Assembly: GCA_037127315.1 (NCBI GenBank)
Contig: JBBBDQ010001451.1
Coordinates: 1,074,501 to 1,138,500, forward strand
Reading direction: 5' to 3'
Length of the DNA: 64,000 bases
Origin: Ascarosepion bandense
Lineage: Eukaryota; Mollusca; Cephalopoda; Sepiida; Sepiidae
Shown here in pieces: positions 21,820-32,579 of this stretch. The position numbers and the translations under genes were made by a program. Within the stretch, counting starts at the first letter, position 1, and every line of letters begins with the position of its first letter. The notes under the pieces are model-generated. The model saw nothing but the letters and a program-made list of their open reading frames with translations, made no database searches and was not told the origin of the DNA.

Positions 21820-21864
<45 letters not shown>
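21809..21864. repeat. (CA)n-(GA)n microsatellite
   Basis: CA run followed by GA run. Confidence 0.9.
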
Positions 21865-21866
<2 letters not shown>

Positions 21867-23640
21867 AAAAGGAAACATGAAGGTAAATAACCAGAGAGAC
21901 GTAGAGAGAAAGAGTGAATCACAAATAGTAAGATGTAATAGAAAATTAGAAAATATGTTTGTTTCTTTGTGAAAATATTCCTTGACGTGGTTCGAACGCT
22001 GGCCCTCTCCGTTTCTCCACTTTGTGCATTCTCAGTAACAGGCATGTTTAACCATTTTTCGTTATTCTCTTCCTTTTGCAAATGAAAGATTTGCCACATT
22101 CCAAATCCGTTTGGCAAATCATTTCGTTCTCACAATCCTTGAATCCTTGACTTTTGTCCACAAGCCAAATTTCAGTGTAGAACAATAGTAGACGTGGCTT
22201 GCCTTATTGGCTACCAGTAAAACCCAAATCAACCTTCACTGGGTTTCCCATAACAGTCAACAATAAATAACCCATCATGGGTTGATATATGAAGTCCGTT
22301 AACCTAAACTGAACTATGCCTCTAATATTTCGAGGAAATATCATCTCGATTATACGGCGATAAATCTCTCCGATTTCTGACATGTGTATCTATTCCTTTT
22401 AACATTCTATAGCTTGATCTCTTTGGTAATATCGTAGGAATTACATTTTTAAGGAAAGGAATATTCTGCTAAACTTCATGTTCAATGTTTTTTTTCCTTT
22501 TTTGAAATTTCAATTATTCTGGCTTTATTTCGGCCCCAATCCATTATTCTATTTTGTCTAGCCTTGAAGTCCTGACTTTTTCCCCATTAGATTTTACAAT
22601 ATTCTATTGTTATTTTTGACTTCCTATTGTTTAATAAAGATCATTTCATTTGACATTTTAAATACAAAAAGAGAATCCTATTCTTCCTGAAGTCCTAATT
22701 TCCAGAGTATTGTTTGAAATATCAGTCGAGAGTTTTCTTTTTTGCCAAGCTCAAAAATTCAAAAGGAAATCTTTCTTGTTTTTATGTAGGTGAACGATTC
22801 TTTAATAGAGACGCATATTGTCTAAGTTAAAAACTGAACCAAAATAAAACCATGTGATTTTATTAGCCTGTTGGCTTCAGAAAGGAGATGATGGTGATCT
22901 CTATATTATTAATATTCATTTCTGTAACTGAACGTGGTGCAATGGCTAACAAGATTTTTTTAAGTAGAACCTATTACATCTGAGTAATGAGTTCAACCCG
23001 AAACAAATTTTTGACATTGTGACACATTTAAGTGGCCCTTATAAAATCAGCTTATTAATACTTCCAAGGGTGGACGTTGTGTAAGTATTTGTTTGTTTGA
23101 TAGATTCGACTTAGCGTTTACATTTTGTGGTCTAGCTCGACGGGAGTTGCGCTCAGATGTAGATCAAAATTTTAGAACGCTAACGACACTTTGAAACTTT
23201 TCAGAAAGACAAAATTAAGAGTAAAAAATATATATTATCACTCAACAAAGTCAGGGATCAGTTTATGTATTTATTACAATATAGAATCGATCACTCCACT
23301 TAATATTATTTATATCAATATATGTACCCCTCCCCCTGAAACCCTAATCCAATAGAGACATTCTACATTGTTATCTGTATCTATAAAAAGTGACGAGGGT
23401 GGACGTTGTGTAAGTATTTGCTATGTAAATTCATCATGTGTTTTTTATTCTTATTATTCCTTAAACTACCCGAGTGAAACCGGACTAAACTACTAGTTAA
23501 CCAATATGGATAACTTTGATTCGTTTCCTATTATCAGTATTTATTAACTTCCCTTTAGCTAGAGCACCAGGACATTTAAAATAAGGTTTCGACTGTCAAT
23601 TAATATCTAATTTCAAATACTGATGATATGGCAATAGTTT
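21865..23640. other. Mostly unassigned; one linker-type copy
   Basis: GGTGGACGTTGTGTAAGTATTTG appears at about 23062 and again at about 23394. Between them, 23262-23315 has GGGATCAG..GATCACTCC, a diverged copy of the palindromic linker seen at 19612 and 59313. No gene recognised. Confidence 0.45.
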
Positions 23641-23647
23641 TCAATGC

Positions 23648-23734
23648 ACGGACGAATGGTAGATTTATAAATGTGCAAAAAGTTTTTCTCGTAAGATTAC
23701 ATTTTACACATTTATAAATTTACCATTCATCCGA
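23648..23734. repeat. Fold-back inside LINE family 1 copy
   Basis: 33-bp arms 23648-23680 and 23702-23734 (CATTTATAAATTTACCATTC on the right). The right arm continues as LINE family 1 coding sequence. Confidence 0.85.
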
Positions 23735-23753
23735 GTATTGGATACTGTCGCCA
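23702..23753 (+). pseudogene. LINE family 1, left part of copy split by LTR element
   Basis: ACCATTCATCCGAGTATTGG then ATACTGTCGCCA corresponds to the RPxxEYCCHIWSG region of family 1. It resumes at 28718, on the far side of the LTR element. Confidence 0.85.
23750..23753. repeat. Target site duplication, left (GCCA)
   Basis: GCCA here and at 28718-28721. Joining the flanks restores a continuous LINE reading order. Confidence 0.9.
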
Positions 23754-24171
23754 TGTAATATAACAATCTGGCCCCACCCGAGGAAGTGATGCAAGCGATG
23801 GTGTTTCCTGTCTGTGAAGGGAGCGGATGTCGTTTTGACCTTATTTCCGACAGCGGCGGAAATGGCTACAGAGGCAAACAGATCAGGTATCTCTTAGAAT
23901 TACGTGGGCGTTGCGTGGGCGAGGCAAAACCGGAAGGAAAGTCCCGGTTCTAGAAGACTATATAAAGACCTCGACACACGGATTCGCCAGCAGAGAACGA
24001 CCAGTGGAAGCAGAGGGACACCACAGGCAAAAACTACACTCCCGTCAACCCATGTGCCTCTCACCCTTCCGTTCTCTATTCCACACGGTCCGTCGTTATT
24101 AATAAAAATATAACCTTATATTTTTATATATGCGTGTTTGTTGTTTTGTCGTCGTACGGCGATATATAACA
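23754..24171 (+). repeat. 5' LTR (418 bp)
   Basis: Begins TGTAATATAACA and ends TATATAACA. It differs from the 3' LTR at only three positions that I can see (about 0.7%). TATA box TATATAAA at 23959-23966 and polyadenylation signal AATAAA at 24101-24106 define likely U3, R and U5. Two spurious short reading frames (60-70 aa) recur in each LTR. Confidence 0.97.
23959..23966 (+). promoter_or_regulatory. LTR TATA box
   Basis: TATATAAA in the 5' LTR, about 135 bp upstream of the AATAAA signal. Confidence 0.7.
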
Positions 24172-24180
24172 TACGCAAAT

Positions 24181-24194
24181 TGGTGCCCAGTGAC
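24181..24194 (+). promoter_or_regulatory. Candidate primer-binding site
   Basis: TGGTGCCCAGTGAC begins 9 nt after the LTR end, with the TGG expected to pair with a tRNA CCA end. I cannot assign the tRNA. Confidence 0.5.
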
Positions 24195-24353
24195 TTGCTG
24201 TTTTGAGACAACAACAACAACAAAACAGATAGATACGAGCTTGGTTACCACGGCGACAATTGAAATTCGACGGAATTAAAAACAGCTAGATAGAGGAAGA
24301 AAAAGAAAAAAGAAGACGAAAATAGAAAGCAGCCGGACGACCATAGACGACAG

Positions 24354-24359
24354 GTAGGT
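24354..24359 (+). promoter_or_regulatory. Candidate env splice donor
   Basis: CAG|GTAGGT in the untranslated leader, a close match to the donor consensus. It pairs logically with the acceptor at 25544-25545. Confidence 0.6.
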
Positions 24360-24379
24360 GACTTTTGATTTGATCTTGT

Positions 24380-25384
24380 GTGTGTTCTGCTCTTGTTCAT
24401 AAGTTATATTTAAAAAAAAAAAAAAAAATCGGCAACAACGAACAGTCGTGGGATATTTACATTAACCAAATGTTGGCGGCTATCCGGTTTCATGTGAGCG
24501 AAACCACTAAGTTTTCACCGTATTACTTGCTCTATAACAGGGATGTTATTTTGCCCTTGGACAATATACTGAGGCCTCGTCGCATATATTATGGTGATGA
24601 GCATCACCAAATTGCACTACAGGAAATGCATCGTAGCTTCACTTTAGTTAGGAATAATATAAGAAAAGCGAGGAGAGCCGCGATAGATAAGTCGCGTGGT
24701 AAGACGAAAAATACAACTTTTGAGGTTGGTGATTTGGTGTACTATAAGAATCACCAAATGAAAGGGAAGTTAGATGTGCGCTGGCGGCCATATTATGTGA
24801 TCGTTGAAAAGATTGGCCCGGTCTCTTATAGAATTAGAGATCAGTTAACCGGCTCAGTCATTAAGACGCATGCTGAGCATCTTCGGGCAGCGTCCATTGA
24901 TGAATGGAAAATCCCTACTTCCGATAGGCCGTTACAAAAGATTGTATTGGCTGCTCCAGTAGAATCCAGTGATTCGGATGACGAATCCGGAGCGGAACAG
25001 ACCGACTTCCCAGTGCACAAAAATCGACTCCAACGTGTGGAATCAGACGATGAGTCTGATGTTCCATTAATGGAGCGTCGCATCATGACGCGACGTAAAA
25101 TGGCGAATAAAAACGTGTCAACTATTGATAATGATGATAGAATTGGTGGTATAAATAATGTTTCATCCACGTTCGAGGATGATTGCTCAAAGTGTGAAAC
25201 GACTGGATCTACTCATGTAGATCAGGGTTTTTCTAGGGAATCACCTAGCAGCGAAGATGTCCAAATGAGGCAAACGTCTGTTGGGGCAAAAAGCACGGAT
25301 AGACCTGCAGATTCCACGGTTGATCGGAACAAAAAGAAAGAACAACTGAAAAGTCTTGTAGACTTATTGGCTGATATGCTATAG
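24380..25384 (+). pseudogene. pol: Pol remnant: integrase C-terminal region
   Basis: The open frame begins in leader sequence and crosses a pure A-run (24412-24428), after which integrase-like sequence begins abruptly. TTKFSPYYLLY at residues 42-52 is the end of the integrase core domain, past the last catalytic acidic residue. FEVGDLVYY and RWRPYYVIVEKIGPVSYRI (residues from 134) form the GPY/F-type C-terminal module that helps bind DNA and chromatin. The remaining roughly 170 residues are acidic, low-complexity and charged (SSDSDDESG and VESDDESD blocks) with no known domain. Stop TAG at 25382-25384. The N-terminal Met and poly-Lys are artefacts of the deletion junction. It cannot be a working integrase. 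Confidence 0.88.
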
Positions 25385-25543
25385 GATTGGGAAAGAAAGC
25401 AGTGGGAGGATTAACGATAGTTTAAGTGAAATAGTTAGGAAGATACAAACGTGGAAAATTATTAATAGTATCTAAAGCATAAAGTAAATTATTCGTCTCT
25501 GGTGTCAGTACAGAGCGAGACTAACGGCTTTGTCTTTCGTTCC

Positions 25544-25545
25544 AG
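25544..25545 (+). promoter_or_regulatory. Candidate env splice acceptor
   Basis: TTTGTCTTTCGTTCCAG immediately precedes the env ATG at 25546: pyrimidine tract plus AG with the start codon as the first exon bases. It suggests a spliced subgenomic env mRNA, as in errantiviruses. Confidence 0.65.
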
Positions 25546-27545
25546 ATGGCAAATCTTGTTCTTTTGGTCCTGCTGTTTTTTCCTGGATTGGACGTAGCGA
25601 TTGAAAATTACCAGAACGTCGTATTTATTGAACAGAACGAGATCTCACTGTCACGTGCAAGGTGGCTGGTGACATTTTCGATCAATCTGACACCATACGA
25701 CGCTGCGTTCCAATCATTGAAGGGATGCATACAAAATGTCCAGTCGGGCGCAAAGGAAAATTTCCCACAGGAATTCCTTGGGGACGTCACATTCTAAACA
25801 TTGATGAATCATGTAAATGATGAATTTAAGCAAATTGTAATAGAACGTGAAAGGCTGTTATTAAAATACAAAGATTATAGGTCTATGACTCGCAGAACTA
25901 AGCGGTCCGTGTTGCCCTTTGTAGGGAATGCTCTTAGTTACCTTTTTGGAGTAACATCGGAAGATGATCTACGTGTGATCAAAAGAGCATTGGGTAAGTT
26001 AGCAAATACACAGGAAAGGATACTACATATGACAGAGGATAGCATTTCCGTAATAAATGTTACGAGACATGAGGTATCTAATAATAGACACAAAATAAAT
26101 GAAATTATTTCTAGCCTTAAAGGTATTGTAGGTTCCATGGCAAACGCAACACAGGGGTTGGATAAACGAGTATCCAGATTAGAGATCCTTACCCATAGAT
26201 ACTGGTTGTACAAGATTATAGTCGATAAATTAGGAAAATATTTCTTAGACGTCCGTATGGCTTTAAGCTATTTGGAACTGCAGCTCAACTTATTGTCGAT
26301 TGGTCATTTGTCTCCTAGCATAATCGCTCCGCACGACTTAAGGAGATTGATGCATAAAATAGCTCAGACGCTCCCAGATAATTTCAAATTAGCAAGCGAT
26401 CCAGATAAGGACATCTGGTATTATTATAAAACATTAAGTTGTAGGACACTTTTTGACTCAAAATCGATTGTGGTTGTGGTGGACGTCCCATTGGTGGATA
26501 GAGAACACTCCTATGTAGTATATAACATTTTGAATTTTCTTCTTCCGTTGCCCACACGATCAGGTTCAGCGTTCGGATCCAAGTTGTCGGCCAGGTTTGA
26601 AATGGAGTCAAAAATGATCGCGGTAAATAGGGCTGGAACACGCTATATTCTCTTGGGCCAGGCTGAAGCGACACGGTGCTCGGCAAGTACCGACGGATTG
26701 TGCGAGGTATCCGGTCCCGTTTATGCTACCAATTCAAGAGAATCTTGCGAGATGTCGCTTTTTCGGCATAATCAAGCAGGAATAGAGAGGAACTGTCGAG
26801 TCACAGTTAAAACGAATACTCGACTTCCAATCGCAATCAGGGTGGACCGGGAATCTTGGATGGTCGCTGCTACCAGGGATTTGCACTTTGCAGTTCTTTG
26901 TGGTGGCGGGTCTCGGAGCAAGCTTGTCGCCCAAGCCCCGCTGGCCAGTATACGGATAAAGGAGGGGTGTACTGCTTACAATGATCACATGGTGTTGGCT
27001 GCACAGGTTAACGGTGACTCAAGATTTAGAAACGTAGGGAAACTACAGCTCACACCCATAAACGTCTCTGGTTCAGTGGTTTGGTCCCCAATTACGCAGA
27101 AATTTCCAAATTTTTCAGTGGACACCATGCCGGTAAATTGCGCGATATGGAGGAGATTCCTATCCGCAAACTAGTAAATACCTTGGAACAGATAGATATG
27201 GAAAGATTTAGTGAAGGATATGAAGAACTCCCGAAGAAGTTGACGATAGGAGTTAGTGCTGGCATAGTCGGCGTTATGATAATCCTTGGAATACTAGCTA
27301 GGAAGCGGATTTTTAAGTGTGAAAGAAGCAACAGTGCTTCGGGAAAGGAAAGGGAGTTATCCGTTGTGAATAGTATTCCGGGGTCAACGGGTGTTCAACA
27401 CTCAAATGTCTCTGCGTTAAACAGAGAGATGTCAACAAATCAGATATGCTTGGATTCGAATCCAGAGGAAGTAGTTAAAGGAATAGAAAACATTGTACAA
27501 ACTAAGGAACTACGAGTCACGGGTCCATTTTTTAGACTAAATTAA
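25546..27545 (+). pseudogene. env: Envelope fusion glycoprotein, baculovirus-F/errantivirus type, broken
   Basis: Three pieces. 25546-25797: ATG, hydrophobic signal-like LVLLVLLFF, ectodomain start, ending at an in-frame TAA (25795-25797). 25801-27174, same frame: furin-type RTKR at 25894-25905 followed by the hydrophobic, glycine-containing segment SVLPFVGNALSYLFGVTSED, a fusion-peptide-like arrangement typical of these proteins. Then come heptad-like helices and a cysteine-rich ectodomain with conserved C, W and GC spacing. 27081-27545, another frame: membrane-proximal part, a transmembrane helix LTIGVSAGIVGVMIILGILA (about 27240-27300), and a cytoplasmic tail. A stop codon and a frameshift (between 27081 and 27174) therefore interrupt it. 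In the family the protein mediates membrane fusion after cleavage. Confidence 0.92.
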
Positions 27546-28279
27546 GATAGATGAAACCTCTAATCCGCCACAAGTAAATTGCATGCGGATTAACGTTGGA
27601 ATCAGGGTAATTTTCTTCGTTTTCTATTGAACATTTCTCGGTCAGACTATGAATGATATGTACTGCAGATAATGGCCATTTTTCTGTGTTCAAACATAGT
27701 ATGTTTGAAATTAAATTAAATTAAATGAAGTTACATGTGTAACAATAAACTCGAGCGGAAACACGCATGGTGTTGGTCAAAGGTCATTTACTCGATGTCA
27801 GTTTAGAAACTGGGGCGCCGTTACCGCCTATGATCATATGGTCGTGCATCGAGACGTCTACGCGTATGGACAGAGTCGAGAAAGGAAACGAACATTGAAA
27901 GTTACAGAAACTTAAAAAAAAAAAAAAAAAAAAGAACAATGAAACATCAAGCTGGGAGAACATTATCCTCTGTATAAGTCCCAATTAATTCTATCATCAC
28001 TTTTGTGGCAGTCTCACTCATTCTGACTTCCAACACTGCGTCATGAAGCATACGCAAGAGATTCTGTGTTTTTGTACAGGAAAATTCCACAATGGACACG
28101 AACATTGTTGGGTTGCCGATGTAGGCTCCCCCATATATATTTTTGTTTTGTTTTGTTTGTTTCGGCGTGCACATGTTTTGTTGTTTCGGCGTGCACATGT
28201 TTTGTACAATTGTCGGGCTTGTGTGGCATGGGGGGGTGTGAGGGTGTTGCGCTTAAAATGTTCTTAGGTGAACATTTTG
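27546..28279 (+). other. LTR element 3' non-coding region
   Basis: Between env and the polypurine tract. Contains an A-run at 27914-27932 and a tandem duplication of about 24 bp (TTTCGGCGTGCACATGTTTTG, 28155-28205). No domain I can defend. Confidence 0.6.
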
Positions 28280-28280
28280 G

Positions 28281-28299
28281 AAAATGGGAGGGCGAGGAG
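28281..28299 (+). promoter_or_regulatory. Polypurine tract
   Basis: AAAATGGGAGGGCGAGGAG abuts the 3' LTR, the expected plus-strand primer site. Confidence 0.85.
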
Positions 28300-28717
28300 T
28301 GTAATATAACAATCTGGCCCCACCCGAGGAAGTGATGCAAGCGATGGTGTTTCCTGTCGGTGAAGGGAGCGGATGTCGTTTTGACCTTATTTCCGACAGC
28401 GGCGGAAATGGCTACAGAGGCAAACAGATCAGGTGTCTCTTAGAATTACGTGGGCGTTGCGTGGGCGAGGCAAAACCGGAAGGAAGGTCCCGGTTCTAGA
28501 AGACTATATAAAGACCTCGACACACGGATTCGCCAGCAGAGAACGACCAGTGGAAGCAGAGGGACACCACAGGCAAAAACTACACTCCCGTCAACCCATG
28601 TGCCTCTCACCCTTCCGTTCTCTATTCCACACGGTCCGTCGTTATTAATAAAAATATAACCTTATATTTTTATATATGCGTGTTTGTTGTTTTGTCGTCG
28701 TACGGCGATATATAACA
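28300..28717 (+). repeat. 3' LTR (418 bp)
   Basis: Same length as the 5' LTR. Differences seen: CTGTCGGTG for CTGTCTGTG, GGTGTCT for GGTATCT, and GAAGGTCCC for GAAAGTCCC. Confidence 0.97.
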
Positions 28718-29103
28718 GCCATATCTGGTTGGGTGTTCCTGCTATTCATCATGAAGATCTCCACGAAATCCAAAAAAGTACCTAAAATATAATCGGTCCG
28801 GATATAACAACCCAGTTTAACTCACTTTGCCATTTATTGTGATGTGGCCTTCCTCTGTCTTTTCTACGGGAAAAAAGCTCATCAATGTAGTTGCCATAAA
28901 AATTATGGCAACTGCTTTGATGAGCATTTTTCCCTCGTACCGCGATCACACGTGCTGATAAATTGGCATTAAGATTTCACTCTTTTACGCCAAAGTATTT
29001 AAGTGTAACCATCTCGTCTACTCTAATATTTTTTTTTCTCGCACTTTCAGTTTGAGAAACTCACTTCTATTTCATGCTTCTTTGATAGCTACAATCTCTA
29101 GAA
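28718..29103 (+). pseudogene. LINE family 1, right part of split copy, with fold-back
   Basis: GCCATATCTGGTTGGGTG continues the LINE interrupted at 23753. Later blocks match GTGATGTGGCCTTCC, TCTCGCACTTTC and GATAGCTACAATCTC. Within it 28868-28897 and 28905-28934 are 30-bp inverted arms (GCTCATCAATGTAGTTGCCAT on the left) around a 7-nt centre. Confidence 0.8.
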
Positions 29104-29270
29104 GTCGATCCTTATTCATTTATCTTGTTATCATTTCATATTTTTTGCCTATTTATATATTTTCAATAATATCAATTTTTACGATTATCCTTTTTCCTTT
29201 CCCTTGTTTTCTTAAAAACTTGAATTTTCTTTATTGTACCTTCATTCAATTTTATCGGATATGCTTTTTT

Positions 29271-29311
<41 letters not shown>

Positions 29312-29519
29312 TCTTTCTTTTATTGCTTCTCTTTTTTTCTTTTTCAAATTTGCCTTCTGTCGACAGCTGCCTTCTCTTTTTCTTTTCTAACCATTACTAA
29401 CTTTTAATCTTTTCTTTTTCCTTTTCCTTTAATTTTTTAAAACCCTCTTCCATGCTTGATTTTTCTTTTGAACCTCTTTCATTCATTTTATCTAAACATA
29501 TTTGCAAATTGAACTTCGT
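29104..29519. other. Pyrimidine-rich, (TTTC)n at 29271-29310
   Basis: No gene. A TTTC tetranucleotide run lies within T-rich sequence. Confidence 0.6.
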
Positions 29520-30200
29520 CTGTGTGTGTATGTCTGTGTCTGTGTGTGTGTACGTTACTTACAAACTCCGAAACGGCTGAACCGATCTTCTTGAAAATTT
29601 ACACCGTTGTACTATAAGCGTCTGCGAGTGTTATTAGCTAGGTTTTGTGTCGCGGTAACCCCGATAAATATCGATAATCGAAAAAATCGGGTTATAGAAG
29701 GAATGGTTCGATTTTAATCAAATTTGATACACTCATAGACAAAGACATAAGAAACGATATTCAGAAGTTTCAAGGTTGAAGTTCTTACAATAGTGTAGAA
29801 AATTGATAATATATATATATCAAAGGCAAGATGTTTGTGTGTGTGTTTATCTGCCTGTATATCTGTATTTTTTCAGCTTTTTTTATTTTAGTTTTTGCTT
29901 CGGGTTTGGCTCTAAGTAGGTATAATTGTAATTCTTAGTCTCAGCCATGATACCATTTGCTCAGCGGACTTATTTAGCCTTCAAAATTCAGTTTACGACG
30001 AAAACAACTTATTTGATATCGATACCAGGAAATCAAAATTTGACTGACATCCATTCATTTTTCCTTCAGTCTACGGTTTCGCTTTAATTGGAAACAACTA
30101 TTGCTTTTTAGTCTTTCGCGTCAACGTCCAAAGAGTCCAGGACCATGGATTAGTTTTAGAACTTTCATTACACCCGAGCAACGCCGAGCTATACTGCTAG
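29520..30200 (+). mobile_element. Helitron-like non-autonomous element, 3' end intact
   Basis: Ends in a hairpin-bearing terminus CCGAGCAACGCCGAGC followed by CTAG (30197-30200) and then T, the Helitron 3' signature. 29580-29805 and 29965-30200 match the reverse complement of 59832-60300. A second Helitron 5'-like start (ATCAAAGGCAAGATGTTTGTG, near 29820) suggests a rearranged or nested copy. The left limit is approximate. Confidence 0.65.
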
Positions 30201-31502
30201 TCCCTTATATTTCAGTCTTTCATGTATTTCCTCTCTTTTATATTTCGTTGTCCCTTTCTTTCTTTTTCCTCTCTTTCTGTCTTTATTTTTTTATTTATTA
30301 TATTTAATGTCATATTCAAAAAATCCTGCTGTAATTTTCTGCCCTTTTCTGAGTTTGATTTTTATTTTTTATTTAACTCAGATATTTAAGAACACCTGAG
30401 GTTATATCCTTTTCCCGATTTAGTTTGTTTTCAAGAAAAACTGACCCACACCATATTTGGGGTCGCATCCGTAATGGCAAATGAAATTCGGCTGTCACAG
30501 TTAGGGTATAAAACATGCAAAACTTACCTGTCACTTTTGTGGCAGAAAGCAGGATATAAATGAAAGATAGCCACCAGGAGACGTTGGAAAGGGCATAGAA
30601 ATTGCCTGATTCTAAATGTGGCCAACCAAGTGAAAGTTATTCGTCCTTAAGTCAAACACGTGAACCGGGTTATCACAAATAACGTCAAAACAACACGGCA
30701 AGCAAATGGAAGGCAAATAACATTTTAAATTTTTTTTCTCGTCTAGCTTTCAATGAAATCTTTTCACACAGTTTTTGGGAAGCAAACAATTGAAATGTAT
30801 ATCGATTTACACATTACATTACATCTTGCAGAAATATTTTTTTCTAATGCAAATAGTTTCGCTGAGTGGGGTCCGGATTCCTTTTTATATTTTTGGCGTT
30901 TTTTGTTGTTTTGAATAATTCTATTTTTTAGTTCTTTTTTTTCAAATGCTTATTTCTTCATTAATTTCCCGTCTTATTCGTTTTCTCTTTTTTTCTTTTT
31001 TTGACATTAACCGTTGATATTAATCATTTAATTTTGTTCTCTTTTCTTACTTTTTCTGCATTTTCTTGTTAATTTTTCTTTTCTTTAGTTAACATTACTT
31101 TTCTTTAATCGTAACTGCTTCATTTATTTTTTTTCCTATCCTTTTTTCTTTGTCTTTCTTTTCGTTTCTTTCGTTTTGGTTTCACGTAGACTGCTTCCTT
31201 TTTTTTTTTTTTCAATATTTTTCATTTTTTTCATAAACTTTTCTTTCCTTCCTTTTTTTTCATCAGTTGTTTTTTAACCTTTTTTCATTCGTTCTTTCTG
31301 TTTTTCTTTATTTTATTTTTTTCTTTTTGCTTTAATTCACTTTTTCGTTATTCCTTCTTTCTAGCTCTCCAACTTTCGTTCTCTTTCTTCCTCTCTTTCT
31401 CATGAATGTTTTTTTCTCTACTTCTGTTTTTTATTTCGTATAGTTTTATTTTTTATTTTTCTTCTTTATTCTTCCTTATTTTTAAGTCTTATTTTACTTT
31501 AT
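30201..31502. other. No gene; very T-rich
   Basis: Long T/pyrimidine-rich stretch, especially 30870-31500. Nothing supported. Confidence 0.6.
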
Positions 31503-31645
31503 TTTTTTATAATCATATCGGCCCAAGCAAGACACTTAAACTGCCACTGTTGTGCAGGGGGTAACATAGGAGAAATATCATGAGGAAGAGTGACAGGTTA
31601 TAGGGGGTTTCAGAAAATGGGTAAATGAAGGATTAGAATATTGAC

Positions 31646-31700
<55 letters not shown>

Positions 31701-31763
31701 CAGTCGGTTCATATCTATCTATCTATCTATCAATCTATCTATCTATCTATCTCAGTCTGTTCA

Positions 31764-31800
<37 letters not shown>

Positions 31801-32320
31801 CAGTCTGTTCATATCTATCTCTCTCTCTATCTATCTATCTATCTATCTATCTTTTTTATTATCATCTCACCCCAAGCAAGACATTTAAACTGCCACTGTT
31901 GTGCAGGGGGTAACATAGGAGAAATATCACGAGGAAGAGTGACAGGTTATAGGGGGTGTCAGAAAGTGGGTAAATGAAGGATTAGAATATTGACTATCTA
32001 TCTATCTTTTTCATAATCATATTGCCTTAACAAAGCAGTTTACAGCCACTGTTGTGCAGGGGGTTACATAGGAATAAAGTTATGAGAAAGAGTGATAGGT
32101 TATTGGGCGTGTCAGGAAGTGGGTAAGAAAAGGATGGGAATACTGATGAGTGGAGTGGACGGAAAAAGGAGCACTCGAGAGAGGATGCAAGTTAGTGAGA
32201 CAGAAGATGACTATTGACTTTACATTTCAATTCTTGGAGATTGTAGCTGTCGGAGAAGCAAGTAAATGGAAGGGAATTCCACAGGCGGAAAGTGCGAGAA
32301 AAGAAGCTGAAGGAGTAGAT
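31503..32320 (-). repeat. Three tandem LINE family 1 tails spaced by (ATCT)n
   Basis: Copies of the LINE 3' end (GCCACTGTTGTGCAGGGGG and a CACGAGGAAGAGTGACAGG-type block) start near 31503, 31855 and 32008. The first two are nearly identical and are separated by an (ATCT)n tract (31645-31852). The third is more diverged and extends farther into the LINE. Confidence 0.85.
31645..31852. repeat. (ATCT)n microsatellite with CAGTCTGTTCAT interruptions
   Basis: TATC repeats broken by similar CAGTCNGTTCAT interruptions three times, showing higher-order duplication. Confidence 0.95.
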
Positions 32321-32579
32321 TCGCATTTCCAATTTATTGGTTTCACAGTAAAAGTTTATTACTTTTCTTCTGTTACTGGTGTTTGATTTTCAAACTGAAT
32401 TCTTTTCCATAAATATTTCTTCTCACCTTCCTTCACGTTATGATATTTTTATTTCATTTCTGATGCTTTCATCTACTTTCCATCATTTCATTTCCTCGTT
32501 TGACATCTTCCCTCCTATAGCATATCTTGCATGCTTTCTATTTAGGCAGTCTCTTCTTCTTTAAGTACTTTCACATATT

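Larger units (their letters stand above)
23754..28717 (+). mobile_element. Env-bearing LTR element (errantivirus-like), internally deleted
   Basis: Two 418-bp LTRs, a 4-bp target duplication, primer-binding region, leader with splice donor, integrase C-terminal remnant, env in pieces and a polypurine tract. Gag, protease, reverse transcriptase, RNase H and the integrase catalytic core are absent, so this 4.96-kb copy is non-autonomous. Ty3/Gypsy placement rests on the GPY/F-type integrase end and on an env of the baculovirus F/errantivirus type. Near-identical LTRs imply a fairly recent insertion. A solo LTR of the family lies at 51979-52403. Confidence 0.93.

Noticed and set aside
23904..24113. 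Two overlapping 60-70 aa frames, repeated at 28433-28659
   Set aside because: They are duplicated only because the LTRs are; no coding evidence and TATA/polyA signals lie within.
27784..27900. Possible aspartic-protease-like ETGAP motif in the LTR element 3' region
   Set aside because: Single weak motif, no surrounding family sequence and wrong position for a protease.
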